A stretch of DNA of 64,000 nt, taken from Cucumibacter marinus DSM 18995. GTDB lineage: Bacteria > Pseudomonadota > Alphaproteobacteria > Rhizobiales > Devosiaceae. The position numbers and the translations under genes are program-made. Of this stretch, positions 8,911-16,165 are shown one piece after another. The notes beneath the pieces were generated by a model. It ran no database searches. It was not told the origin of the DNA and saw nothing but the letters and a program-made list of their open reading frames with translations. The DNA lies in the NCBI RefSeq assembly GCF_000429865.1, contig NZ_KE386978.1, forward strand, positions 322,763 to 386,762, read 5' to 3'. Position 1 is the first letter of the stretch; each line of letters begins with the position of its first letter.

Positions 8911-9609
8911 ATGCCAGCACTCGACCGCAGCCTGATCCGCTCCATGGCGCTGTTCGAGCGCATGAGTGATGACGAACTCGACGATGTGCTCTCCAAGGCC
9001 AATGTGCGGCGGGTTCCCTCGGGCCAGGCGGTGTTTGAACAGGGCAAGACCGCGACCGAGTTCTTCGTTCTGCTGAATGGCCGGCTCAAGGTCAGCCGCG
9101 TGACCCCCAATGGCCAGCAGGTCATGGTGCGTGTCGTCAATCCCGGCGATCTTTTCGGCATCGCCAAGGCCCTGCAGCGGCCCGATTATCCCGGCACCGC
9201 CGTCGCCGCCGGGGAGAGCCTGGTTCTGGCGTGGCCCATGGCAAACTGGGATTTGTTCGTCGATCATCATCCGAGCCTGGCGGTCAATGCCATGCAGACG
9301 ATCGGGCAACGCCTGCAGGAGGCGCAGACGCGCATTCTCGAAATGGCAACCGAGGACGTGGAACGCCGCGTCGCCCATGCGGTTCTCAGGCTGGTACAGC
9401 AATCGGGAAAGAAGGAAGCCGAGGGCATACGCATCGATTTCCCGGTCTCACGGCAGGATGTCGCAGAGATGACCGGTACAACGCTGCACACCGTCTCGCG
9501 GCTGTTCAGCGCCTGGGAGGCGCAGGGGATCGTCAAGGGCGGGCGGCAGAAGCTGCTGGTGCGCGACCCGCACGGCTTGATGCTGATCGCCGAAGGCCGC
9601 GAGCGCTAG
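8911..9609 (+). CDS. Crp/Fnr-family regulator, NnrR/DNR-like (nitrogen-oxide response)
   Basis: A 232-residue protein with an N-terminal cyclic-nucleotide-fold domain (about residues 20-130), a long dimer helix (about 130-150) and a C-terminal winged HTH (DVAEMTGTTLHTVSRLFSAW). It contains no cysteine, so it cannot hold an FNR [4Fe-4S] cluster; NO-responsive NnrR/DNR proteins are built this way. The recognition helix TVSR is compatible with TTG-N8-CAA sites, which are found upstream of nirK, pseudoazurin, nnrS and the DUF1858 gene. The start at 8911 (MPALDRSLIRSM) gives the usual length. No box was found upstream of the gene itself. Confidence 0.88.
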   Translation: MPALDRSLIRSMALFERMSDDELDDVLSKANVRRVPSGQAVFEQGKTATEFFVLLNGRLKVSRVTPNGQQVMVRVVNPGDLFGIAKALQRPDYPGTAVAAGESLVLAWPMANWDLFVDHHPSLAVNAMQTIGQRLQEAQTRILEMATEDVERRVAHAVLRLVQQSGKKEAEGIRIDFPVSRQDVAEMTGTTLHTVSRLFSAWEAQGIVKGGRQKLLVRDPHGLMLIAEGRER

Positions 9610-9618
9610 GCCCGGATT

Positions 9619-9876
9619 TCAGGGGCGGCCAAAGGGCCACCAGCGCGGGCCATTGTCCGGTTTCGGCATGGTGGTGCCGAGATCGATCGCCTCCCGGATC
9701 TGCTCTTCAAGCCATTCAAGCGCAATGCCGTGTTCTTCGGCCGCATCGACAAGCGTGTGAAAGCCGCCGATCGGGCAGCCCACACAGAGCAACCGGAGAT
9801 CGAGAAACACGCGCACCGTCTGCGGCCAGCGGGTCATGATCTCGGAAACGGTCATATCGTCGAATGCGTCTGCCAT
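9619..9876 (-). CDS. DUF1858-domain protein of the nitrogen-oxide locus
   Basis: An 85-residue protein matching the DUF1858 (hybrid-cluster-associated redox disulfide) pattern: DDMTVSEIMTRWPQTVRVF, then the CVGCPIGGFHTL motif with two cysteines spaced CxxC at residues 31 and 34. Such proteins commonly sit near nitrogen-oxide stress genes, and the CxxC suggests a redox or metal role, but no function is proven. It is divergent from nnrS and shares with it a perfect TTGCG-N4-CGCAA palindrome, so it is expected to be induced together with nnrS. Confidence 0.88.
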   Translation of the reverse strand: MADAFDDMTVSEIMTRWPQTVRVFLDLRLLCVGCPIGGFHTLVDAAEEHGIALEWLEEQIREAIDLGTTMPKPDNGPRWWPFGRP

Positions 9877-9923
9877 CGGTGCGGCCTCCTCACCCTCTTC
9901 CTAGCGCGGGCGACCGGCGCGTA

Positions 9924-9941
9924 CTTTGCGGCGGCGCAAAG
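9924..9941. promoter_or_regulatory. Perfect NnrR-type palindrome between the DUF1858 gene and nnrS
   Basis: CTTTGCGGCGGCGCAAAG is an 18-bp perfect palindrome with a 4-base centre and the core TTGCG-N4-CGCAA. Its centre lies about 57 bases from the DUF1858 start and about 59 bases from the nnrS start, so one site could serve both divergent promoters. Confidence 0.8.
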
Positions 9942-9990
9942 AAGACGCGCGAAGGACCGGCTAGCAAGAGCGGGCAAAAGGAGTTGTGCC

Positions 9991-11253
9991 ATGACTGTCC
10001 CCGCCGCCCGTTCCCATACCGAGGCCAATCTGCGAGCCGAGCTCCGTCCGCCAAACGAAAGGGCCCCCCGCGCCGGCATTCCGCGCGGCATTGCCCGTCA
10101 GGGTCCGGCCATCCTTTCCTATGGATTTCGGCCGTTCTTTCTCGGGGCCGGGGTCTGGGCGATGCTGGCCATGATCCTGTGGACCGGCGCCATCGCCGCG
10201 GGCTGGCCCATTGGTGGTGCCTATGGCGCCATTCACTGGCATGCCCATGAGATGCTGTTCGGTTATGCGGGGGCCGCGCTCGCCGGGTTCATGCTGACCG
10301 CGATCCCGAACTGGACCGGACGGCTGCCGGTTTCGGGCGCACCACTGCTGGTTCTGGTTCTGCTGTGGCTTGCCGGACGGTTGGCGCTGCTGGCCCCGAC
10401 CGAGGCGGCGCTGTGGCCCGCCATTTCCGTTGACCTCGCCTTCTTCCCGCTGCTCGCGGCGATTGCCGCCCGCGAGATCGGGGCAGGACACAACTGGAAG
10501 AATTTGCATGTGGTCGCGGGTCTCGGGCTTTTGACCATTGCCAATGCATGGTTCCACTGGGCCGTGATCGGCGGCGGGGACACAGGCCCCGCTTATCGGC
10601 TGGCGATTGCCGTCTGGTTGCTGCTGATCTCGCTGATCGGGGGGCGGCTGGCGGTCAGCTTCACGCGGAACTGGCTGGCCCGGCAGGGCGACGCCAAATT
10701 GCCGGCCTCGTTCGGTCGGTTCGACCGGATGGTGCTGCTTGTCGGGCTTGGTGCCTTCGGGCTTTGGATCGCCATTCCCGAGAGCCTGTGGACCGGGGTG
10801 CTTGCCGGAACCGCCGCGATCCTCCACGCCTTACGGCTTTTGCGCTGGCGCGGGCTCGCCGCGTGGCGCGAGCCGCTGGTCCTGGTACTACACGCCGCCT
10901 ATGGGTTCCTGCCGCTCGGGCTGGCCGCGATATCGGCTGCCGCCTTCGGTCTGATCGGCCCGGTCACCGGCCTGCATGTGCTCACGGTCGGCGCCATCGG
11001 CACCATGACCCTTGCGGTCATGACCCGCGCCACGCGCGGCCATACCGGCAATCCGCTCGCCGCGAGCCCGGTGACGACGCTGGCCTATTCGGCACTGATC
11101 GCCGCCGCCATCTTGCGTTTCGCGGTCGATTTTGCGCCCGATGCCTATCTCACGGTGCTGACGACCAGCGCGCTTCTCTGGCTCCTCGCCTTCGGGCTGT
11201 TCCTTGCCGAATACGGTCCGATGCTGATCCGCCCGCGGCGGCAGGGGCGGTGA
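9991..11253 (+). CDS. nnrS: NnrS, multi-span haem-copper membrane protein for NO stress
   Basis: A 420-residue inner-membrane protein with about 12 predicted spans. The family signatures are visible: FRPFFLGAGVWAML, HWHAHEMLFGYAGAALAGF and AIPNWTG near the N-terminus, then GAIGTMTLAVMTRATRGHTG. NnrS proteins are reported to relieve nitrosative stress and accompany nir genes. ATG 9991 is chosen because an AAAAGGAG ribosome site stands before it; open frame runs upstream to 9730 but is antisense to the DUF1858 gene. Its last 96 bases, including the stop codon, recur in diverged form at 14413-14507. Confidence 0.95.
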   Translation: MTVPAARSHTEANLRAELRPPNERAPRAGIPRGIARQGPAILSYGFRPFFLGAGVWAMLAMILWTGAIAAGWPIGGAYGAIHWHAHEMLFGYAGAALAGFMLTAIPNWTGRLPVSGAPLLVLVLLWLAGRLALLAPTEAALWPAISVDLAFFPLLAAIAAREIGAGHNWKNLHVVAGLGLLTIANAWFHWAVIGGGDTGPAYRLAIAVWLLLISLIGGRLAVSFTRNWLARQGDAKLPASFGRFDRMVLLVGLGAFGLWIAIPESLWTGVLAGTAAILHALRLLRWRGLAAWREPLVLVLHAAYGFLPLGLAAISAAAFGLIGPVTGLHVLTVGAIGTMTLAVMTRATRGHTGNPLAASPVTTLAYSALIAAAILRFAVDFAPDAYLTVLTTSALLWLLAFGLFLAEYGPMLIRPRRQGR

Positions 11254-11280
11254 AGCGCGCTCCGACAGGATGGCATCACG
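11185..11280 (+). repeat. Direct repeat, left copy (nnrS 3' end)
   Basis: Covers the last 23 codons of nnrS plus 27 bases after the stop. It aligns with 14413-14507 at a constant offset of 3228 bases across the nnrS part, with identical segments on both sides of an 18-base diverged stretch and one single-base gap after the stop codon. Confidence 0.85.
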
Positions 11281-11295
11281 ACGCCGATGCAGCGT

Positions 11296-11781
11296 TCAGC
11301 CCCCCAACCAGGCGGCCAGGCTGTCCAGCGTCTGCAGGCCATATTCCACCGCGCCGAAGCCGACGACTGTCTGGCGGCGTTCACGGCTCGGATGAAGCTG
11401 GCGCATCGTCAGCACGGTCTTGCCGTCGGCCTGCTCATCGAATGTGACCGTCAAATAGAAGCGGTCCGGGTCGTTCGGGTCCGGACTACCGTAGTCCGCA
11501 ACGATTTGCTCATCCGGCACGATCTTCAGAAAGCGCATGAGGCAGGGGAACCGCTGCTCCCGGCCTTCAAATACGCCTACCATGTCGAAGCGCCATTCCC
11601 CGCCCTCGCGGATATCCGTCTTGTGGTTCTCGATGCTGAGGCCTTCGGGTCCGTACCACTGCGCGAGCGCCTCGGGATCCATCCACGCGGCAAAAACCTT
11701 GTGGCGCGGGTGCTTCAGCACCTTGACCAGCACGATTTCACGGTCGAGCGACCACGTCTCGAACAGCTTGTCCATCGTCAT
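11296..11781 (-). CDS. SRPBCC/AHSA1-family (START-like) protein
   Basis: A 161-residue single-domain protein of the Activator of Hsp90 ATPase homologue 1-like (AHSA1, SRPBCC) fold: VFAAWMDPEALAQWYGPEG, then a glycine-rich strand region GGEWRFDM and a C-terminal amphipathic helix. These domains bind hydrophobic ligands; no enzymatic role is proven. It begins inside the 3' end of the upstream ArsR gene (44-base overlap) with its own AAGGGA ribosome site, a conserved arrangement in which an ArsR repressor and an SRPBCC protein are co-expressed. Its natural ligand is unknown. Confidence 0.9.
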   Translation of the reverse strand: MTMDKLFETWSLDREIVLVKVLKHPRHKVFAAWMDPEALAQWYGPEGLSIENHKTDIREGGEWRFDMVGVFEGREQRFPCLMRFLKIVPDEQIVADYGSPDPNDPDRFYLTVTFDEQADGKTVLTMRQLHPSRERRQTVVGFGAVEYGLQTLDSLAAWLGG

Positions 11782-12109
11782 TCCCTTCGGTCTTGTCGAG
11801 GTAGGCTTCGAGCCGGTCGAGCCGCTGGGCCCAGCGCCGGCGCTCCGCTTCCATCCAGTTCGCCGCCTCCTCGAAGCGTTCCGGCTCCAGCCGGCACCAG
11901 CGGCTGCGCCCCCGCTTTTCGGTGGCGATCAATCCGCAATCCTCCAGCACCTTGAGATGCTGCGCGAAAGAGGGAAGTGCCATGTGGAAAGGCTCGGCCA
12001 GCGCGGTCACCGGCAGTTCGCCTTCCGCCAATCGCGACAGCACCGCGCGGCGGGTCGGGTCGCTGAGGGCGTGGAAGGCCAGGTCGAGGGGGGATGAATG
12101 GTGGGGCAT
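11738..12109 (-). CDS. ArsR/SmtB-family transcriptional repressor
   Basis: A 123-residue winged-helix repressor: HALSDPTRRAVLSRLAEGELPVTALAEPF, recognition helix PSFAQHLKVLEDCGLI, wing EKRGRSRWCRLEPERF. No metal-binding CxC motif is present in the alpha-3 helix (the ELPVTAL region), so it is unlikely to sense arsenic or cadmium in the classical way. It is co-transcribed with, and overlaps, the SRPBCC gene and is divergent from the DHFR-fold gene. Two copies of an AAGG-N6-CCTT motif in the shared promoter are its likely operators. Confidence 0.92.
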   Translation of the reverse strand: MPHHSSPLDLAFHALSDPTRRAVLSRLAEGELPVTALAEPFHMALPSFAQHLKVLEDCGLIATEKRGRSRWCRLEPERFEEAANWMEAERRRWAQRLDRLEAYLDKTEGNDDGQAVRDVVARP

Positions 12110-12151
12110 ATGACGGGGGTAATGCGGCAGCCTGTCCCGGTCAAGGATAAA

Positions 12152-12202
12152 AAGGCACTTGCCTTAGTGTTCGAGTTTTTATAGGAAGGCACTTACCTTA
12201 GT
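12152..12202. promoter_or_regulatory. Two direct copies of an AAGG-N6-CCTT operator-like element
   Basis: AAGGCACTTRCCTTAGT occurs at 12152-12168 and 12186-12202, differing at one base and 34 bases apart (about three helical turns). Each copy contains the short palindrome AAGG-N6-CCTT. They occupy the gap between the ArsR gene (43 bases away) and the DHFR-fold gene (19 bases away), which suits repression of both. Confidence 0.75.
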
Positions 12203-12221
12203 ATTATTCAGGAGCGCACCA

Positions 12222-12863
12222 GTGGCAGTTCGCATCGACCTCCTCATCTCGCTCGACGGGTTCGCAACGACGACGGACCAGACCCCTGAAAATCCCTTCG
12301 GCCCAGACTGGTCGCGTCTCGTGGGAGCCTATGTCGCCACAAGGACGTTCCGAGAGCGCGTCTTCAAAGACACGAGCGGCAAAGGCACGACCGGTATCGA
12401 TGACAAATATGCCCAGGATTATTTCGACAATATCGGCGCAGAGATCATGGGAGCCGGCAAGTTCGGCCTGCATGACCATCCTAACGATCCGGATTGGAAA
12501 GGATGGTGGGGCGACGAGCCGCCATTCCACTGTCCGGTCTTCGTGCTGACACACACGCCCAGGCCATCATTGCAGATGGCTGGCGGCACCACGTTCCATT
12601 TCCTCGCAGCCGATCCGGGCGAGGCGCTGGAGCGGGCGACGCGGGAGGCGAAAGGCAAGGATGTGCGGATCGGTGGCGGACCGACCATGGCCCGCGACTA
12701 TCTCGAGGCCGGGCTGGTCGACCATTTGCATGTGGCCATCGCGCCAATATTGCTCGGGCGCGGCATTCGCCTCTGGGACGATCTGCGCGGCCTCGAGGAG
12801 GGCTATTCGGTGACGTCGGAAACCGCCGAGAGCGGCACCATTCATCTCACATTCCAGCGTTGA
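12222..12863 (+). CDS. Dihydrofolate reductase-fold (RibD C-terminal-like) family protein
   Basis: A 213-residue protein of the YyaP/RibD C-terminal DHFR-fold family: RIDLLISLDGFATT at the N-terminus, EIMGAGKFGL in the middle, FVLTHTPRPSL and DVRIGGGPTMARDYLEAGLVDHLHVAIAPILLGRGIRLW toward the C-terminus (NADPH-binding GGG motif). These proteins are probable NAD(P)H-dependent reductases; the substrate is unknown and it should not be equated with FolA. The start is GTG 12222, preceded by GGAG at the right distance. It is divergent from the ArsR-SRPBCC pair and likely shares its operators. Confidence 0.88.
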   Translation: MAVRIDLLISLDGFATTTDQTPENPFGPDWSRLVGAYVATRTFRERVFKDTSGKGTTGIDDKYAQDYFDNIGAEIMGAGKFGLHDHPNDPDWKGWWGDEPPFHCPVFVLTHTPRPSLQMAGGTTFHFLAADPGEALERATREAKGKDVRIGGGPTMARDYLEAGLVDHLHVAIAPILLGRGIRLWDDLRGLEEGYSVTSETAESGTIHLTFQR

Positions 12864-13083
12864 CTGACCGGCGTGACGTTGATCGTCAACTCTCAATCGG
12901 CCCCTATGCGTCAGGCAGCCTCGCTTCTTATCGCAATGACAACGACGTTGCGGCGAATATAGGAATTGAAATGGTATCCTCGCGCCGAATAACAACTTGT
13001 TAAATATCCATCGAATTCGGCTTCACCGCCATCAGAATATACAAGTTCTGATAGGCGCGAATAGAAATACCACTCCACTCAAT

Positions 13084-13764
13084 TCATGTATTATCTCCGT
13101 GCATAGTTTTGAGCGGATATCGGTTGTATGTTGAGAAATGACGCTCAAAAACTTCTTCTGCGATTAGGTCCACATAAATTGACAATTCATCATTATACAT
13201 ACTTCGATCTAACGTAATATGCGAAATAATATCGAACTTATGAGCTTCAAAATCGACTGAACTTAGCTTGAAAACAGGACGATTATTATAGTATTTTGTC
13301 GTTATACAATATCTATATCGATAAAGTAAAGAAACACCCTTCGCACAATCCGTTCTGGAGGACAACTCACGATCTATATTTTCCGTATTTTCAACAATTA
13401 TGCCATAATATTCGCCGCTATTTATAGATATACATTGAATATCAATCGGACAATCACGTTGAACGGAGTAAATAGTAGCGTCTTCAAAAGAATTGGACGT
13501 AGTATATATTATATCCAATTTATCTAAATAAATATCCCTAAAACAGTAAGAGCATATTCTATCTTGATCGGTCTGAAGCGATATAGGCGCGACAAAAGGA
13601 AAATATATCTCTTTTACATCATGATATATTTGTTCATGAGGCACCAACTCATGCCGAACCCGATCAAAACTTATTGATGTAGCAATGTATCTTAATGCAA
13701 CTTCTCCAACAATAAAAGAACACATTACCACGAATATTGAAATAAAGAAGCTTTTGTTGTTCAT
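13084..13764 (-). CDS. Unrecognised AT-rich orphan gene, membrane-anchored protein
   Basis: A 226-residue ORF in a stretch (about 12,960-13,860) that is far richer in A and T than anything else in the window and uses ATA, AAT and TAT codons freely. The protein has one N-terminal hydrophobic segment (about residues 6-22, FFISIFVVMCSFIVGEVAL), then a soluble part rich in Tyr, Ile, Asp and Ser with six to eight cysteines (CSYC, CPIDIQC). That pattern suggests a type II membrane protein with a periplasmic domain. I recognise no family. Composition and isolation point to recent transfer from a low-GC source. The stop is at 13084 and the start ATG at 13764; the latter has no clear ribosome site. 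Confidence 0.6.
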   Translation of the reverse strand: MNNKSFFISIFVVMCSFIVGEVALRYIATSISFDRVRHELVPHEQIYHDVKEIYFPFVAPISLQTDQDRICSYCFRDIYLDKLDIIYTTSNSFEDATIYSVQRDCPIDIQCISINSGEYYGIIVENTENIDRELSSRTDCAKGVSLLYRYRYCITTKYYNNRPVFKLSSVDFEAHKFDIISHITLDRSMYNDELSIYVDLIAEEVFERHFSTYNRYPLKTMHGDNT

Positions 13765-14320
13765 TTTGTTTACATAGCACCTTCTTTGAGAATCTTTCTT
13801 TTTTAAATTATCTCTATTTCTGATTCGAATGGAGTCTTTTGTCAGAATTCGAGTCCTATGATATTTGCGTGCTGTGTGAGCAGATTGTTCGATATTACAT
13901 TCACTCCGATAACCTTCCCTCCCTTGACCATGCGCGCGACCATGCCGTTGGTGCCGTGGATAGTAAGGGAGATGGCGTTGTTGTTCTTGACCCGGTTCTT
14001 GACCCGGTTCTTGGCCCTGTCTTTGGCCCAGTTCCTGACCTGGCGGATGAGGATCGCGGCAACACGACCGCCCAGCAAAGATTTGCAGATATCGGGCATC
14101 ACAAAGAAGCGCATGCAGGTCGCGATCAGGCCCTCATCGCTCAGGTGGTGCGGTCCAACGGCCAGGTCGAAAATGCCGACCAGATCAGGGCGATATGGGC
14201 GACCATAGCAGGCGTCAAGCCTGCCCGGACCGAGGCTTTCCTCATCCTGATCGCGCATTATGGCATTCCCTCATCCCCGATACATCGAGGTTAGACAGCC
14301 ATATTGCGTTTGTCTTCCGT
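13765..14320. other. Gene-poor stretch with one unconvincing ORF (13842-14258, minus)
   Basis: The longest open frame is 138 codons on the minus strand (13842-14258), with low-complexity repeats (KNRVKNRVKN) from a tandem 12-base element near 13987-14020. It has no recognisable domain and two other frames over the same bases are open as well, so I do not call a gene. Composition changes from AT-rich to normal near 13,920. It may be decayed coding sequence from an insertion event. Confidence 0.4.
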
Positions 14321-14481
14321 CTATTCCGCAAGATCTGACGCCGAAGCCCGAAGAGATCGGTGGCCCGACATTGCGTGGCCAGCCCCCGCAATTGTGGCTC
14401 TCACCCGGCAGGCTCGCCTTCGGGCTGTGCTCAAGCCACGACGCCCCGATGCTGATCCGCCCGCGGCGACAGGGGCGGTGA
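14321..14481 (+). pseudogene. Degenerate second copy of the 3' end of nnrS
   Basis: The last 69 bases to the TGA at 14479 align without gaps to the nnrS 3' end (LAFGL, then PMLIRPRRQGR and stop). Upstream, to about 14321, only scattered similarity remains (for example CTATTC-GCA), with frame changes. There is no start or membrane domain, so it is a remnant. Confidence 0.65.
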
Positions 14482-14507
14482 AGCGCGCCCCACAGGACGG
14501 CATCACG
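14413..14507 (+). repeat. Direct repeat, right copy (nnrS 3' end remnant)
   Basis: Partner of 11185-11280. The two copies bracket about 3.1 kb containing the ArsR/SRPBCC/DHFR genes and the AT-rich orphan. Confidence 0.8.
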
Positions 14508-14588
14508 CAACTGATGAGGGAATTTGGCGATCTCGGCCGGCGTCCCGTGGCAACAGGCAGCATGTGTGCTGCATCAGACAGACCCGCA

Positions 14589-15242
14589 TCAGATTATGGT
14601 CTGCCCCGTCGACTTCCAGTCTTCGACAAACTGCTTCAATCCCTTGTCTGTCAAAGGATGATGAGCCAGCTTTCGAATGACCGTGGGTGGGATGGTCGCT
14701 ACATCTGCTCCGGCGACAGCAGACTGCGACACATGGTTCACCGACCTGATCGATGCCGCCAGGATCTTGGTTTCAAAGGCGTAATTGTCGAATATTGCCC
14801 GGATGTCCCGGATCAGTTCGATGCCATCGATATTGATGTCGTCCACGCGCCCGATAAACGGCGAAACATAGGTGGCCCCGGACTTGGCGGCCAGAAGGGC
14901 CTGATTGGCCGAAAAGCAAAGCGTCAGATTGGTTTTGATGTTGATGCGGCTGAAATGGGCGCAGGCGCGAAGACCGTCAAAGGTCAGGGGTAGCTTCACC
15001 ACGACATTTGGCGCAATGGACGCCAGATAGGTCCCTTCCTCGATCATCGCTTCCGTCTCGGTCGCGGCGACTTCGGCGGAAACCGGGGCGTCCGTGATGC
15101 TACAGATTTCGGCGATCGTCTTTGTGAACTCCTGGCCGGATTGTGCCACCAGGCTCGGGTTGGTCGTGACCCCATCCAACAGGCCGGTCTCCATCAGCTC
15201 CCTGATTTCCTCAACGTTTGCAGTGTCGACGAAGAATTTCAC
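14589..15242 (-). CDS. fsa: Fructose-6-phosphate aldolase / small transaldolase (TalC/FSA family)
   Basis: A 217-residue TIM-barrel aldolase of the short transaldolase family; it cleaves fructose 6-phosphate to dihydroxyacetone and glyceraldehyde 3-phosphate, or acts as a transaldolase. Visible are [21 protein letters not shown], the Schiff-base lysine K83 in [27 protein letters not shown] and [10 protein letters not shown] choose GTG 15242 because GGAG lies six bases before it and it gives the classical MKFFVDTAN start; in-frame ATGs at 15254 and 15263 lack a good ribosome site. It lies 251 bases downstream of frcK on the same strand, so it may be the last gene of the fructose operon. FSA versus transaldolase activity cannot be settled by eye. 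Confidence 0.9.
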   Translation of the reverse strand: MKFFVDTANVEEIRELMETGLLDGVTTNPSLVAQSGQEFTKTIAEICSITDAPVSAEVAATETEAMIEEGTYLASIAPNVVVKLPLTFDGLRACAHFSRINIKTNLTLCFSANQALLAAKSGATYVSPFIGRVDDINIDGIELIRDIRAIFDNYAFETKILAASIRSVNHVSQSAVAGADVATIPPTVIRKLAHHPLTDKGLKQFVEDWKSTGQTII

Positions 15243-15493
15243 GGCGTTCTCCATTTTTTGCATGATGCGTACGGTAGCGGCATGACGTCCTCGCTGGGGC
15301 TCTTGGCTCTGCCCAGGCTCGTTGCCGTTGGCCGCAGGGCGGGGTTCACAAACGTGTTTGAACGAGGCGCCGTGGCGGCTTGGCACCGGGCACTTGCCGC
15401 AGGGTTCCGGACCTTTGGCTCAGATCAACGCACGCGCCGCCCGTGGTGCAGGCCCTGCGCGGCCACTTGTGACGCTGCTGGCCGACAGCCGTT

Positions 15494-16165
15494 TCAATCC
15501 CCGAACTCATTGAAACTTTGGGTCAATTCAATATCTGCTCGGATGCTGTTTCGCAGGATGAGCTGGGCATTGACGAGGTCATTGCTCTCCGCCCGTCGCA
15601 ACGCGGCTTCCTCATCCAGTCCGTATTTGGTCCATCGATGCAGGAGCCGCTTCTTCAGCTCTTCCAAAGTGGGACGGACGAACACCGTCAATGCGAAGGC
15701 CTCATTCAACTTTGACCAGGGATCCGAGTTGAGAAGCAGATAGTTGCCCTCGATGACGACAACCGGGGTCTCCGGGTGAATTGCGATCGAGTTGGCGATG
15801 GACAGGTCCAGTTCCCGATCGAACTTCGGATGGTAGGTTTCGCGTCGACAGTCGGAGAGGTTGGCGACGGCCTCGCAGAACCCGTTTGCGTCAAAGGTTT
15901 CCGGCGCACCCTTTCTCGAAAGCAGGCCCCGGGATTCCAGCAATGCATTGTCGAGGTGATAGCCATCCATGGGTAGAAGCGTCGCGAAAGGTGGTTTGAC
16001 CGGGGCGTTGTTGTTCAATTGATCGACCACCAACTGAGCCAAGGCGGATTTTCCTGACGCCGGGGGGCCGGCAATGCCGACCACCGTACGGACGCCAGCC
16101 CGCATTCGCTCACGAACATCGCGGCATACCCGCTCAGCATCCCGGGCCAGCGTTGTCTGCTTCAT
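15494..16165 (-). CDS. frcK: FrcK, P-loop sugar/nucleoside kinase-like protein of the fructose operon
   Basis: A 223-residue P-loop kinase of the uridine-kinase/pantothenate-kinase-like group. The Walker A motif GIAGPPASGKSALAQ is at about residues 29-43; MDGYHLDNALLESRGL and VVVIEGNYLLL are the other family blocks. FrcK is the fourth gene of the Sinorhizobium frcBCAK operon and is presumed to phosphorylate imported sugar, although its reaction is less well proven than transport. The ATG (16165) overlaps the frcA stop as ATGA. Gene order frcB-frcC-frcA-frcK is the same here. Confidence 0.88.
   Translation of the reverse strand: MKQTTLARDAERVCRDVRERMRAGVRTVVGIAGPPASGKSALAQLVVDQLNNNAPVKPPFATLLPMDGYHLDNALLESRGLLSRKGAPETFDANGFCEAVANLSDCRRETYHPKFDRELDLSIANSIAIHPETPVVVIEGNYLLLNSDPWSKLNEAFALTVFVRPTLEELKKRLLHRWTKYGLDEEAALRRAESNDLVNAQLILRNSIRADIELTQSFNEFGD

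Noticed and set aside
8911-9609. Assignment of the Crp/Fnr regulator as oxygen-sensing FNR
   Set aside because: The protein has no cysteine and cannot hold the iron-sulfur cluster.
13858-14208. Possible transposase remnant
   Set aside because: No frame shows a DDE or HTH motif and there are no terminal inverted repeats; two strands are open at once, so coding cannot be decided.
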